64,000 bases of DNA from Chitinophaga sp. CF418 (GTDB taxonomy: Bacteria > Bacteroidota > Bacteroidia > Chitinophagales > Chitinophagaceae). Both the position numbers and the translations under genes were made by a program. Numbering within the stretch: position 1 is the first letter of the stretch; each line of letters starts with the position of its first letter. The stretch spans positions 216,027-280,026 of the forward strand of contig NZ_FRCN01000012.1 in assembly GCF_900142925.1 (NCBI RefSeq). Direction: 5' to 3'. The notes under the pieces were generated by a model, which saw only the letters and a list, made by a program, of their open reading frames with translations, did no database searches and had not been told where the DNA came from. This document shows, one piece after another, positions 54,043-62,747 of the stretch.

Positions 54043-54881
54043 TGGAACTAAAAAAAGGAATCGGCTTATATAGCAAGCTGCCCTGTATTAATGAACAGTT
54101 GTACATTAATGAGGGAACGATCCCTGCCACGGCAGATACCGGGCTTTATTACCATCCCGGTTCATATATCCCCCGGCATGAATGGAGACATTTACAGCCT
54201 GCCGAATCAAAGCTATTAGTAAGCGATACCGCTACTGAAACAGATTTTAGCAAAAGCATCTACGTGGGAGAGATCCCGGAAAATCTAAAGACATCTTTCG
54301 CAACACTGGGTCTGGACCAGGTGAAAGAACTGGATAAAGTTTACCCGACGCTGAAAGAGAATGAAAGCATCGTAAAGCAGATAACAGAAGAACTGGAAAC
54401 GTTTCTGCGTCCAATGTCCGGCAGCAGGAATTATAAGTTTCACCGCATCACAAGGGCAATGCCTAACCGTGAAACGATTACCTGTCATTATATAGAGGAG
54501 CAGTTTGTCTATATCGGTTTACATATCGATCAGAGCAAACGTTTTACAGCACAAACCGCCTACAAGTCCGGCAACCGCATTTCCATCAACCTGAGCAAAG
54601 AGAATCGCTGGCTGGCATTCATTAATCTTTCCATGCGGCAGGTAGTAAATATGCTGAGAGAAAAGATGGACGTGTCTGAGGTGAACCCCGACAATATCGC
54701 TTATTATTTCTTTAAGCACTACCCCGATTATCCAACGATTAAAATTGAGATCAAACCTTATCAATACTACATCGCTCCTACAGACAATTTCTTCCATGAT
54801 GCCACCACGCTGGGCAATAAGGAGATAGATGTAACGATCGTTTACACAGGCGTTTTTGACAAGGTCAGTTTAAATAACTAG
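54039..54881 (+). CDS. Tandem paralogue 1: putative HxD...H metalloenzyme
   Basis: The 280-residue cytosolic protein shares the domain layout of the next three genes and is the most diverged. Signature residues are H162-I-D164 in GLHIDQS and the distal H253 in NFFHDATTLG, 89 residues apart, with GNRISINLS and PYQYYIAPTDN between. An HxD…H triad is the iron site of Fe(II)/2-oxoglutarate oxygenases and some other cupin-fold enzymes. No conserved C-terminal Arg follows the distal His, so the co-substrate is uncertain. It begins inside the radical SAM stop codon, implying tight co-translation. I do not recognise a named family. Confidence 0.65.
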   Translation: MMELKKGIGLYSKLPCINEQLYINEGTIPATADTGLYYHPGSYIPRHEWRHLQPAESKLLVSDTATETDFSKSIYVGEIPENLKTSFATLGLDQVKELDKVYPTLKENESIVKQITEELETFLRPMSGSRNYKFHRITRAMPNRETITCHYIEEQFVYIGLHIDQSKRFTAQTAYKSGNRISINLSKENRWLAFINLSMRQVVNMLREKMDVSEVNPDNIAYYFFKHYPDYPTIKIEIKPYQYYIAPTDNFFHDATTLGNKEIDVTIVYTGVFDKVSLNN

Positions 54882-54884
54882 TGT

Positions 54885-55769
54885 ATGAAAATGATCAAAG
54901 GCATCCGGCTACACAACCAGACTGCTGATGGATATAATGCTGTTTCCATTAACACAGGCGTATTGCATCATGCCGGTCAGGAGAAACAGGCCGTTAACTA
55001 CGAAGGACTTTCCTTTGTACCTGACTTCGAAGAAGGAGCATTCCTGCCGAAGAGGAACTGGCGGCCGCTGGACAGTACAGAATTAAATATACTAAAGCCC
55101 GTGGGTAAACATACTATTGGCAAAACGATCTGTTTGGGAGATATTCCTGATGATCTGAGATCCTTGTTCGAACAGCTGCACCTGGACCAATGCAGGAGCA
55201 GGGAGGACGTCTTTGCAAAGTTCAGGGACAACCCGGAACTGACTACAGCCATCAATACATTGACAGATCAATTCCTCCAAAGCAAATCCAACGGGTACCC
55301 CTACAAGTTCCATTATCTCGGCACCAATCTCCCTGATCTCGAAGTAACAGCCTGCGACACTACTGTAATGCCCACTGGTTACAAAGAGCAGGACAAAAAG
55401 TATATGGGAATTCACAATGACGGTACCGAGTATGTATCTCCTTATCAGTTGCATAAACTCGGGAACAGACTGACGATCAATCTTGGTGCAGAACCCCGCT
55501 CCTTCCTGTTCCTCAACCTCACCATGGTACAGGCGCTTAATAAACTGAAGCAGGTAATGGATGTAGACAAGCATAAGATAGACATCATCAATATTTCAGA
55601 ATACTTCTTTAAATACTTTCCTGATTATCCTGTAGTAAAGATCACACAACATCCATACCAGTACTACATCGCCCCGACAGATAATTGCTTCCATGACGGA
55701 TCAACACTGGGCATGAAGTCGCTGGACATCATCCTGGTATATTTCGGCATGTTCAGCTGCCGGATGTAA
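54885..55769 (+). CDS. Tandem paralogue 2: putative HxD...H metalloenzyme
   Basis: The 294-residue protein has the N-terminal KGIRLHNQTADGYNAVSINT block shared by genes 2-4, a LGDIPDDLRSLFEQLHLDQ helix and the signature H177-N-D179-G. The conserved core then reads LGNRLTINLGAEPRSFLFLN, with PDYPVVKITQHPYQYYIAPT and the distal H270 in CFHDGSTLG. It starts 3 nt after paralogue 1. Divergence among the copies is moderate, so they probably act on different positions of the peptide, or on several substrates. An oxygenase role is inferred from the residue pattern only. Confidence 0.65.
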   Translation: MKMIKGIRLHNQTADGYNAVSINTGVLHHAGQEKQAVNYEGLSFVPDFEEGAFLPKRNWRPLDSTELNILKPVGKHTIGKTICLGDIPDDLRSLFEQLHLDQCRSREDVFAKFRDNPELTTAINTLTDQFLQSKSNGYPYKFHYLGTNLPDLEVTACDTTVMPTGYKEQDKKYMGIHNDGTEYVSPYQLHKLGNRLTINLGAEPRSFLFLNLTMVQALNKLKQVMDVDKHKIDIINISEYFFKYFPDYPVVKITQHPYQYYIAPTDNCFHDGSTLGMKSLDIILVYFGMFSCRM

Positions 55770-55792
55770 TACAAAATTCAAACCTTTTATGT

Positions 55793-56674
55793 ATGACGCA
55801 ATTAAAAAAAGGGATCACCATTCATAATCAGCTCCCTGAAAGCTATGATGCGATCAGCATCAACTCAGGTACTGTTCACCATGCAGAACAGGTAGCGCCG
55901 CCTGTCAGCTTCCAGGGATTTAACTATGTCCCGCAATATAATGATGACGCCTATGTCATAAAAAGAGACTGGAGGGCATTGAATAACGCGGAGATCAGAT
56001 GCCTGCAGGCCAACGGGCACCGTAATGATTATAATACCATTTACCTGGGAGATATTCCTGAAAAGCTGAAAGACCAGTTCCATTCGCTCTCTTTAACCGG
56101 CGCGGCGAACAGGGATGAAGTAATGGGAAAACTGGCCGCAAGCGCGGATAAGACGAAAGCGCTCAGTGAACAACTCAATGCATTCCTACAACCACTGGCC
56201 AATAAACAGCCATTCAAATTCCATTGTATCGGCATTAACTTCCCTAATATTGAGCTGGTGGCCTGTAACACGACCAAACTGCCAGCGGGCTACAAACCAC
56301 AGGATATAAGGTATATGGGCATGCATAATGATGGCACAAAGGATATGACCATTTATACTGCCAATAAAGCCGGCAACAGGATCTCCATCAATATCGGTGA
56401 GGAAAGCAGATCCTTCCTCTTTGTGAATCTCTCTATGGTACAGGCCATCAATATGCTGAAGAAGAAAATAGATATCGTGGAGCACAATGTCAACATCGCC
56501 AATATCGGACGCTTCTTCTTTCAGCATTACCCGGATTATCCGGTTATAAAGATCTGTCAGCAGCCCTACCAGTACTATATCGCTCCAACAGATAACTGCT
56601 TCCACGACGGATCGACACTGGGTAGCACTACCCTGGACGTCACCATGGTTTATTTTGGCAACTTTCAATATTAA
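55793..56674 (+). CDS. Tandem paralogue 3: putative HxD...H metalloenzyme
   Basis: The 293-residue copy carries H178-N-D180-G in GMHNDGT, GNRISINIGEESRSFLFVN, and the distal H271 in NCFHDGSTLG. As in the others the last residues form a strand-like VTMVYFGNF. It is 23 nt downstream of paralogue 2. Signature positions and spacing (HND to distal His, 93 residues) are the same as in paralogues 2 and 4, which argues for retained catalytic competence in all copies. Confidence 0.65.
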   Translation: MTQLKKGITIHNQLPESYDAISINSGTVHHAEQVAPPVSFQGFNYVPQYNDDAYVIKRDWRALNNAEIRCLQANGHRNDYNTIYLGDIPEKLKDQFHSLSLTGAANRDEVMGKLAASADKTKALSEQLNAFLQPLANKQPFKFHCIGINFPNIELVACNTTKLPAGYKPQDIRYMGMHNDGTKDMTIYTANKAGNRISINIGEESRSFLFVNLSMVQAINMLKKKIDIVEHNVNIANIGRFFFQHYPDYPVIKICQQPYQYYIAPTDNCFHDGSTLGSTTLDVTMVYFGNFQY

Positions 56675-56677
56675 TGT

Positions 56678-57556
56678 ATGCATCTGAAACAAGGTATAAG
56701 ATTACACAGCCTCTTACCCGAAGGATATGATGCTGTTTTCATCAACTCAGGTACCTCACCGTATAAAGAACAGGACCTGGCGAAGATAGACTTCCAGGAC
56801 TGGCATTTTACGCCTCTCTTTGAAGACGATGCCTATCTGCCAAAGAAAGACTGGCGAAAGATGAATGTGCAGGAGGAAGCTATCATTCGCTCTAAAACCG
56901 ATCGTAAGGATCATAATACAATATTCACCGGTTATATCCCGGCAGAACTACAGGATATCATTGACCAGCTTGGGCTGGAGCATTCAGGAAGCAGGGAGGA
57001 GGTGATGCATAAGTTCAGGGATAATCCGGATACTATTCAACAGCTCAATTCAAAAATGCAGCAGTTCCTGACAACCGTTGCAGATAATAAGCCATTCCAT
57101 TTCCATTGCATAGCAGCCAATCTGCCCAACCTGGAAATGGTGGCTTGTGATATTACGCGGCTGCGGGAGAACTTTACCGTTCCCGAGAAAAGGTACATAG
57201 GATTACATAATGATGGTACGCAGTTTATGACCCTGCACACTACCCATAAAGCAGGCAACCGCATCACCATCAACCTGGGCAAACAATCGAGGATATTCTA
57301 CTTTGTGAACCTGACCATGATCCAGGCGTTGAATATGCTGGCAAAGAAGATCGACGTAAAAGAGCAGGAAGTAAATATCTATAACGTGTCTGCTCACTTC
57401 TTTAAACATTTCCCGGACTATCCTGTCATTAAATTCATTCAACAGCCTTACCAGTTTTACATTGCGCCGACTGACAACTGTTTTCATGACGGATCTACTT
57501 TAGGAAATACGGCCTTAGACATCAACATGGTTTACTTTGGAACTTTCAGATGCTGA
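56678..57556 (+). CDS. Tandem paralogue 4: putative HxD...H metalloenzyme
   Basis: The 292-residue copy carries H177-N-D179-G in GLHNDGT, GNRITINLGKQSRIFYFVN and the distal H270 in NCFHDGSTLG. It is 3 nt downstream of paralogue 3. Its stop codon overlaps the start of the exporter gene, showing that the whole series is one translationally linked operon. Confidence 0.65.
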   Translation: MHLKQGIRLHSLLPEGYDAVFINSGTSPYKEQDLAKIDFQDWHFTPLFEDDAYLPKKDWRKMNVQEEAIIRSKTDRKDHNTIFTGYIPAELQDIIDQLGLEHSGSREEVMHKFRDNPDTIQQLNSKMQQFLTTVADNKPFHFHCIAANLPNLEMVACDITRLRENFTVPEKRYIGLHNDGTQFMTLHTTHKAGNRITINLGKQSRIFYFVNLTMIQALNMLAKKIDVKEQEVNIYNVSAHFFKHFPDYPVIKFIQQPYQFYIAPTDNCFHDGSTLGNTALDINMVYFGTFRC

Positions 57557-59739
57557 ACTTTAAACATTACCCCTTTCAGAAACAGCTGGACTCGATGGAT
57601 TGCGGACCGGCCTGTTTAAAAATGATCGCTGAATACTATCGTATTGAGACGAATATATTCGTCCTGAGAGAATGGTGCAACACTTCCAGGCTCGGGACCA
57701 ATATCGGCGATATTGTTTATGCTGCAGAACAAACCGGTTTGAAAGCGCTGGTGCTGAAAACCACAGACGAGTATCTCACTGCCCATCAACCCTTCCCCTG
57801 CATACTGCACTGGAGAGAGAACCACTATGTGGTGCTTTATAACATCAAAGACGGGAAGTATACTGTGGCCGATCCCGGATATGGCGTTACTACACTCTCC
57901 CGGGAAGAGTTTATGCAGTCATGGCTGGGCAGAGGAGAAAAAGGCATTGCACTATTTGTGGAACCGGATCCTGAAAGGAAGAACAATACGGTCAATACCC
58001 CGGCTCACGCAAGGAACATATCCCGGCAGTTCCTGCAATTCATGAAGCCCCATGCGGGTAAAACGGGTATACTATTCCTGATCATCCTGGTGGCCAGCCT
58101 GATATCGTTACTGATCCCCAGAACGATCCAGTATATGACAGATCATGGCGTACAGGAGAAGAACATCCATATCATCTGGAAGATGCTGTTATTCCAGTTT
58201 ATGTTATTCGGCAGCCTCACATTTACCAACTATATCAGGAACCTGATCCAGGCAAGGCTCAGCACGAAACTGAGTATCAGCATTATCTCAGAATTTCTTG
58301 TCAAACTGTTACAACTGCCTGTCTCCTTTTTTGACACAAAGAACCATGCGGATATTTATCAACGTATAGATGATCACGAGCGGGTGGACACTTTCCTGTC
58401 AACAAAGCTCGTAACGTTTATTTTCTCCGCGGCGCTACTGGTGTCGTACGTAGTACAGATGTTATTCTTCGATAAATACATTGTGTTCAGTTTTGTCGCG
58501 TTCACTGTCCTTTCCTTTATCTGGTTCTTCCTGTTCCTGGGGAAGCGGAAGGAACTGGACTATCGCCGCTTCGGGCTTGCCATTGAAGAGCGGCATTATC
58601 TCAACGATCTTATTTCAGGAATGACAGAAATCAAACTGAATAATGCGCAGGCTGTCAGGGTAACGCAATGGCAGGAATTACAACAGAAACTGTATGACTT
58701 CAAACTCGGCAATCTTAAGTTGTCACACCTGCAGCAGAATGGGATCAACACTATCAATCAGCTAAAGAACATCTTCATTACCTTCCTATGTGCCTATTGG
58801 GTGATTAACGATAAAATATCTTTCGGCGTGATGCTGAGTATCAGTTACATCATCGGCCAGTTAACCGTTCCCCTGCAGGAAGCAATGAACTTCTTCCACG
58901 ACTACCAGGATGCCAGGACCTCCTTTGAAAGACTGAATGAGATACAGTTAAAGGCAAATGAAAACGATGGAGAGAAGCTTGCTTTCCCCAGCGGTTTCAG
59001 TGAAGGGTTTGAGATTGCTGATCTTTCATTTAAATATGCAGGCGTCCATAACAACTATGTGCTCCGCAATATCAATCTCTCTATACCCAAAGGCAAGATC
59101 ACTGCTATAGTGGGCACCAGCGGCAGTGGGAAGACTACTCTAATGAAGCTCCTGTTGGGCTTTTATGCTCCTCAGCATGGGGATATACTGGTCGATGATA
59201 TCAACCTGCAAAAGATAAACACAGACGACCTCAGAAGACAATGTGGAGTGGTAATGCAGGACGGATATATTTACAGCGCTTCCATTGCACAGAATATCGC
59301 GATGACAGACAGGGATATTGATGTGGCGCAGGTAAGAAGGGCACTGCAGATTGCCTGTCTTGATGAATTTGTAGACTCCCTGCCGCAAAAGTATAATACA
59401 TTACTTGGCAGTATTGGCGTAGAACTGAGCGGCGGGCAAAAGCAACGCTTATTCATTGCGCGGGCAGTATATAACAATCCCCGGATCATCTTTTTTGACG
59501 AAGCCACCAATGCGCTTGATTCCAACAATGAAAGGGCTATCATGGACAACCTGGAACGTTTCTTTGAAGGGAAGACGGTAGTGGTTATTGCACACCGGCT
59601 CAGTACCGTCAAGAATGCTGCACAGATAGTGGTACTGGAAAAAGGCGAGATAGTGGAAGTAGGATCTCATGCGGGGCTGACAAAGAACCGGGGCAAGTAT
59701 TTTGAGCTGGTGAAGAATCAGTTGGAATTAGGCGTGTAA
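57550..59739 (+). CDS. C39-peptidase ABC exporter (peptidase, membrane and ATPase fused)
   Basis: The 729-residue protein has an N-terminal C39 peptidase with C18 in DSMDCGPAC, a catalytic His in RENHYVVLY and Asp in VADPGYG (~1-140). An ABC transmembrane domain (~165-460) follows, then an ATPase with Walker A GTSGSGKTT, signature LSGGQKQR, Walker B IIFFDEATNALD and the H-loop VVIAHRLSTV. It should remove the GG leader of the precursor and export the core peptide across the inner membrane. The TonB barrel upstream cannot be the exporter; outer-membrane exit is unexplained. Confidence 0.96.
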   Translation: MLNFKHYPFQKQLDSMDCGPACLKMIAEYYRIETNIFVLREWCNTSRLGTNIGDIVYAAEQTGLKALVLKTTDEYLTAHQPFPCILHWRENHYVVLYNIKDGKYTVADPGYGVTTLSREEFMQSWLGRGEKGIALFVEPDPERKNNTVNTPAHARNISRQFLQFMKPHAGKTGILFLIILVASLISLLIPRTIQYMTDHGVQEKNIHIIWKMLLFQFMLFGSLTFTNYIRNLIQARLSTKLSISIISEFLVKLLQLPVSFFDTKNHADIYQRIDDHERVDTFLSTKLVTFIFSAALLVSYVVQMLFFDKYIVFSFVAFTVLSFIWFFLFLGKRKELDYRRFGLAIEERHYLNDLISGMTEIKLNNAQAVRVTQWQELQQKLYDFKLGNLKLSHLQQNGINTINQLKNIFITFLCAYWVINDKISFGVMLSISYIIGQLTVPLQEAMNFFHDYQDARTSFERLNEIQLKANENDGEKLAFPSGFSEGFEIADLSFKYAGVHNNYVLRNINLSIPKGKITAIVGTSGSGKTTLMKLLLGFYAPQHGDILVDDINLQKINTDDLRRQCGVVMQDGYIYSASIAQNIAMTDRDIDVAQVRRALQIACLDEFVDSLPQKYNTLLGSIGVELSGGQKQRLFIARAVYNNPRIIFFDEATNALDSNNERAIMDNLERFFEGKTVVVIAHRLSTVKNAAQIVVLEKGEIVEVGSHAGLTKNRGKYFELVKNQLELGV

Positions 59740-59763
59740 GTTATCCCGTATATAAAAGACAAA

Positions 59764-59780
59764 GGCCGCACAAGGCGGCC
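59764..59780. terminator. Short hairpin between convergent genes
   Basis: GGCCGC/GCGGCC with a 5-nt loop, flanked by AAA on the left and CTTAT on the right. Likely a shared terminator of the RiPP operon and the metalloprotease gene. Confidence 0.6.
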
Positions 59781-59810
59781 CTTATCATTTACCACAGCAC
59801 CTCAATTCAC

Positions 59811-62138
59811 TTAAAGTACAACGACCTTCTGTGTGGAATTGAGAGAAGTATTCGCGATCTTCACCAGGTATACGCCTGGTTTAAGCGCTTTAGGTTCTAT
59901 TGTATAATTAGCTCCTGTAGTCACTTTCTGCATTATCAGTTCACCTGTCAGGCTATAGACAGTGATAATGCTTCTTTCTGCTTTAGCATTGGAGAAACGA
60001 ACCTGTACGCCGTTGTTGGCAACAGCCGGGTTAGGATATACCTGGAACTCCGGATTGCTGAAAGCTACTTTGTATTCTTCCGGTCTTGCCTGGCCGTTGA
60101 ATGGCTGGTTACAATATAAAGACCAATCGATACCTGATTTTGCCTCAGCAACAGCTTCGCTGGTCCTTGCGCTTGAAAGCAGGGCAGCAGCGTACCATTT
60201 TGTGTTCACGCTTGCAGCACCTGTTACACCGGTAACCAGCTGCAGACGGTAGTCGTATTTTGCTTTCCGGGTAGCTTCTCCTGAATAGATATAGTCAGTG
60301 TTTGTAATGATAGCGATCACTACATTGTTAGCCGGAGCAGCAGCAAGTTTCAGCGTAACGTTACCGCTGGAAACATACTGGCTGTATACAGGTGTACCAT
60401 TGGCAGTCCAGTAAGCCAGCTGACAGGTCATGTTTGCACCGATAGGCTGGAAGTTGACAGTAACGGTATTGCCGGTCACTGTTAAAGGAATCTGGTTAGC
60501 GCCTGACCAACCTGGCAGTGTAGTAGTATCAGGTCTCAGCACACCATTGGTATTGGTTGTTTTCGCATAAGGCGTTGCGGTCCACGGAGCAGGATTCAAC
60601 CAGGAAGGCTGCCACTCAGCGCCGATAGAGCTACCGAAGTTATCATTGAGCAATTGAACAACGGCTCTCTTCCATTTACCAAAATCAACCATCGCCTGTT
60701 TAGCCCTGTATTCTGTAATCAGTCTGCGCATCTGGGCAGCGCCGATTCCGCTTGCGATACCTTCCAGTACTCTTGAAGATGCATATCTCCATATCCATGG
60801 AACAGCATTGTCGCCCAGTGTATTGCCCAGGAAAGTAGGGAATGAAGAACTGTACTGGTGTCCGCCCAGGAATCTGCGCCATGTACAGAGCTGCTGACCT
60901 GCACTGTTGTACATGTTCACACCTTCTGCTGATGGTCCGCCGAAGCTACCATCCTGCAGCCAGCCTGAATAACATTCAATCGGCATAAACGGCGCAATGA
61001 AATCGGTACCGTTCAGGAAGCCCATTGAGCTGTAATTATTGGATCTGCGGGCGTCAGCTGTTTGCTGGAACCACACGTTACCTCCTTCATGGAACCATGC
61101 AGAGTTCTTTACACCTGGCAGGTCGGCCAACGTAGCATGAATACCTTCATGCACCATCGCGCTTCTCTGGTATTCGGCATCGCTGCCTTTATATGCCGGA
61201 TCAAATGCATATACAGGGTAATAAGAAGCCAGTATCATTGGCCAGTTCTTGCCATTGTAGTAGATCCCGCTCTGCCATCCACCCTGCTCTGTGCTATCTG
61301 CCTGGTCGGTGCAAAGACCGGAACCGTACAGGTATACAGCGCTCTTATAGCCGCTTCTGGCTCTCAGATCGGCAGGCCAGCCCATCGTATCACGGAAGTA
61401 TTTGAACTCGCTGTTTAAGCGGGCCAGCATCGGTGTGATAGCAGCGGAAGTGATCATAGCACGTTTCTTTGGTCCCCAGCGGAATGTCCACCAGCCGGAA
61501 GACTGTGTACCCACCACCTGCGGACAGTCATTCAGGACCTGTGCAGGTTCAGCCAGATTAGGATATTCACTCCTGAAGTCATAACTGATAGTAGGCGAGT
61601 AATTTGGCCAGGTATAATTGCTGCTGTCGCCGCCAGTAGGTGGAGGTGTTGTTACAGCAGTACCATATACCTGCCATTCCAGGATACCTGTTGACTGCGA
61701 AGTATTACGCATAGACAGGCGCAGCCTGGTTACATTTACTGATGTGAAAGATACGGTGTTGAATGCATTTTTCTGTAGCGGTACATTTGCCAGCTGTGTC
61801 CATGCAGAGCCGTTCCAGTATTCAAGATAAGCCGTGGTAGGCGTCAGTACACCACCGGCATCATCAAACCAGTACACCTGTACGGAGGTAACAGCGTAAG
61901 TCTGTGACCAGTCATACTGTACCCATTGGATGGAATTCGGGTTATCCCAGTTACCATAGGCGCCATGACTTTTGTCGTTTGAATTGGCCGGCGTGTAGTT
62001 ATCATTTAACGCCGTAATTGTTTCCCAGGGAGAAACGTAGGAAGTTGTTGAAGTGGCCTGTGGCGCAATATTCGTTTGTGCGTGCGCGACGAAGCTGCCA
62101 AATAACAACAGGAGCGATGTCCATGTAAATTTTAGCAT
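59811..62138 (-). CDS. Secreted HExxH metalloprotease with discoidin-like and T9SS domains
   Basis: The start ATG at 62136-62138 gives a proper signal peptide (MLKFTWTSLLLLFGSFVAHA); an upstream extension does not. Residues ~25-155 form an F5/8 type C-like carbohydrate-binding domain. The central domain carries H330-E331-G-I-H334 and then H350-E351 in WFHEGGNVWF, consistent with a zinc protease whose third ligand is downstream. A later beta domain (~545-620) precedes the T9SS tail beginning EFQVYPNPAVANNGVQVRFS. It is predicted to be secreted. The substrate is unknown. Confidence 0.85.
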   Translation of the reverse strand: MLKFTWTSLLLLFGSFVAHAQTNIAPQATSTTSYVSPWETITALNDNYTPANSNDKSHGAYGNWDNPNSIQWVQYDWSQTYAVTSVQVYWFDDAGGVLTPTTAYLEYWNGSAWTQLANVPLQKNAFNTVSFTSVNVTRLRLSMRNTSQSTGILEWQVYGTAVTTPPPTGGDSSNYTWPNYSPTISYDFRSEYPNLAEPAQVLNDCPQVVGTQSSGWWTFRWGPKKRAMITSAAITPMLARLNSEFKYFRDTMGWPADLRARSGYKSAVYLYGSGLCTDQADSTEQGGWQSGIYYNGKNWPMILASYYPVYAFDPAYKGSDAEYQRSAMVHEGIHATLADLPGVKNSAWFHEGGNVWFQQTADARRSNNYSSMGFLNGTDFIAPFMPIECYSGWLQDGSFGGPSAEGVNMYNSAGQQLCTWRRFLGGHQYSSSFPTFLGNTLGDNAVPWIWRYASSRVLEGIASGIGAAQMRRLITEYRAKQAMVDFGKWKRAVVQLLNDNFGSSIGAEWQPSWLNPAPWTATPYAKTTNTNGVLRPDTTTLPGWSGANQIPLTVTGNTVTVNFQPIGANMTCQLAYWTANGTPVYSQYVSSGNVTLKLAAAPANNVVIAIITNTDYIYSGEATRKAKYDYRLQLVTGVTGAASVNTKWYAAALLSSARTSEAVAEAKSGIDWSLYCNQPFNGQARPEEYKVAFSNPEFQVYPNPAVANNGVQVRFSNAKAERSIITVYSLTGELIMQKVTTGANYTIEPKALKPGVYLVKIANTSLNSTQKVVVL

Positions 62139-62660
62139 CGTGTGTTCTTTTAAAATGGTGATAAAAAAAGGATAGCCTGGATAGTTGTTCACTCCACCAT
62201 CGACGGGTTTTTCAAAGTCATAATTGTCCCTAAAGCGCGCTTCAGGTCACTGCTTCATAGGTTCTCGCATTAGTCATCTGATTGAAAATAAACTATGGCC
62301 GAATAGAACGCCATAGCTGGGTCGTATCATTTTTTCTATACCGCGAATGGTTCTTTTGAGTTTTAATAATATGGTTTTTGATGCTCAGTACACTATACTT
62401 TTGCACGTTGTAAAAATAGTATAGTCCCCGATACAGGGATCTCCATATTTTAACTTTTTCGAATAGTATTTTATCCTATGGTGTCATTCGGACACTATAT
62501 AATAATATATCATTAACAGACTAATCTCGTTAACAGGATCGGTTATACAATCTTCAGAAGCCTTTTATTCAGATCAGCCGATAAAAAATAGTGCTTACCT
62601 GGCCTTTTATTATTAACCCCGGGATCATTCACTCTCACAACGCTTTTTCTTCTTCATAAA
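62139..62660. other. Intergenic region
   Basis: About 520 bp, AT-rich, between the metalloprotease start (minus) and the duplicated element before the SDR gene (plus). I see no gene, tRNA or strong structure. It should contain the metalloprotease promoter. Confidence 0.45.
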
Positions 62661-62703
62661 TTGACGCATTAAACAAAGTAGTTTGACGTTTTAAACAAAG
62701 CAG
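62661..62703 (+). promoter_or_regulatory. Two-copy direct repeat, candidate operator
   Basis: TTGACGCATTAAACAAAGTAG (62661) recurs as TTGACGTTTTAAACAAAGCAG (62683), spaced 22 bp. It lies just upstream of the -7-like element of the SDR gene, so two repressor or activator subunits on the same helix face are plausible. Confidence 0.6.
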
Positions 62704-62720
62704 CTTCGGGTACTTGTCTT

Positions 62721-62728
62721 TAGTTTTG
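62721..62728 (+). promoter_or_regulatory. Candidate -7 promoter element TAGTTTTG
   Basis: Matches TAnnTTTG, 20 bp upstream of the SDR ATG. Confidence 0.55.
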
Positions 62729-62747
62729 TCTTATAAAAATTTAAAAA

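Noticed and set aside
54039..57556. MNIO (DUF692)-type or Asp/Asn hydroxylase assignment for the paralogues
   Set aside because: The motifs I can see do not match these closely enough to name a family; only HxD…H is stated.
52512..59739. Lanthipeptide or grasp-type RiPP cluster
   Set aside because: No LanB/LanC-type dehydratase or cyclase, no ATP-grasp ligase; the maturase has clear radical SAM and SPASM cysteines.
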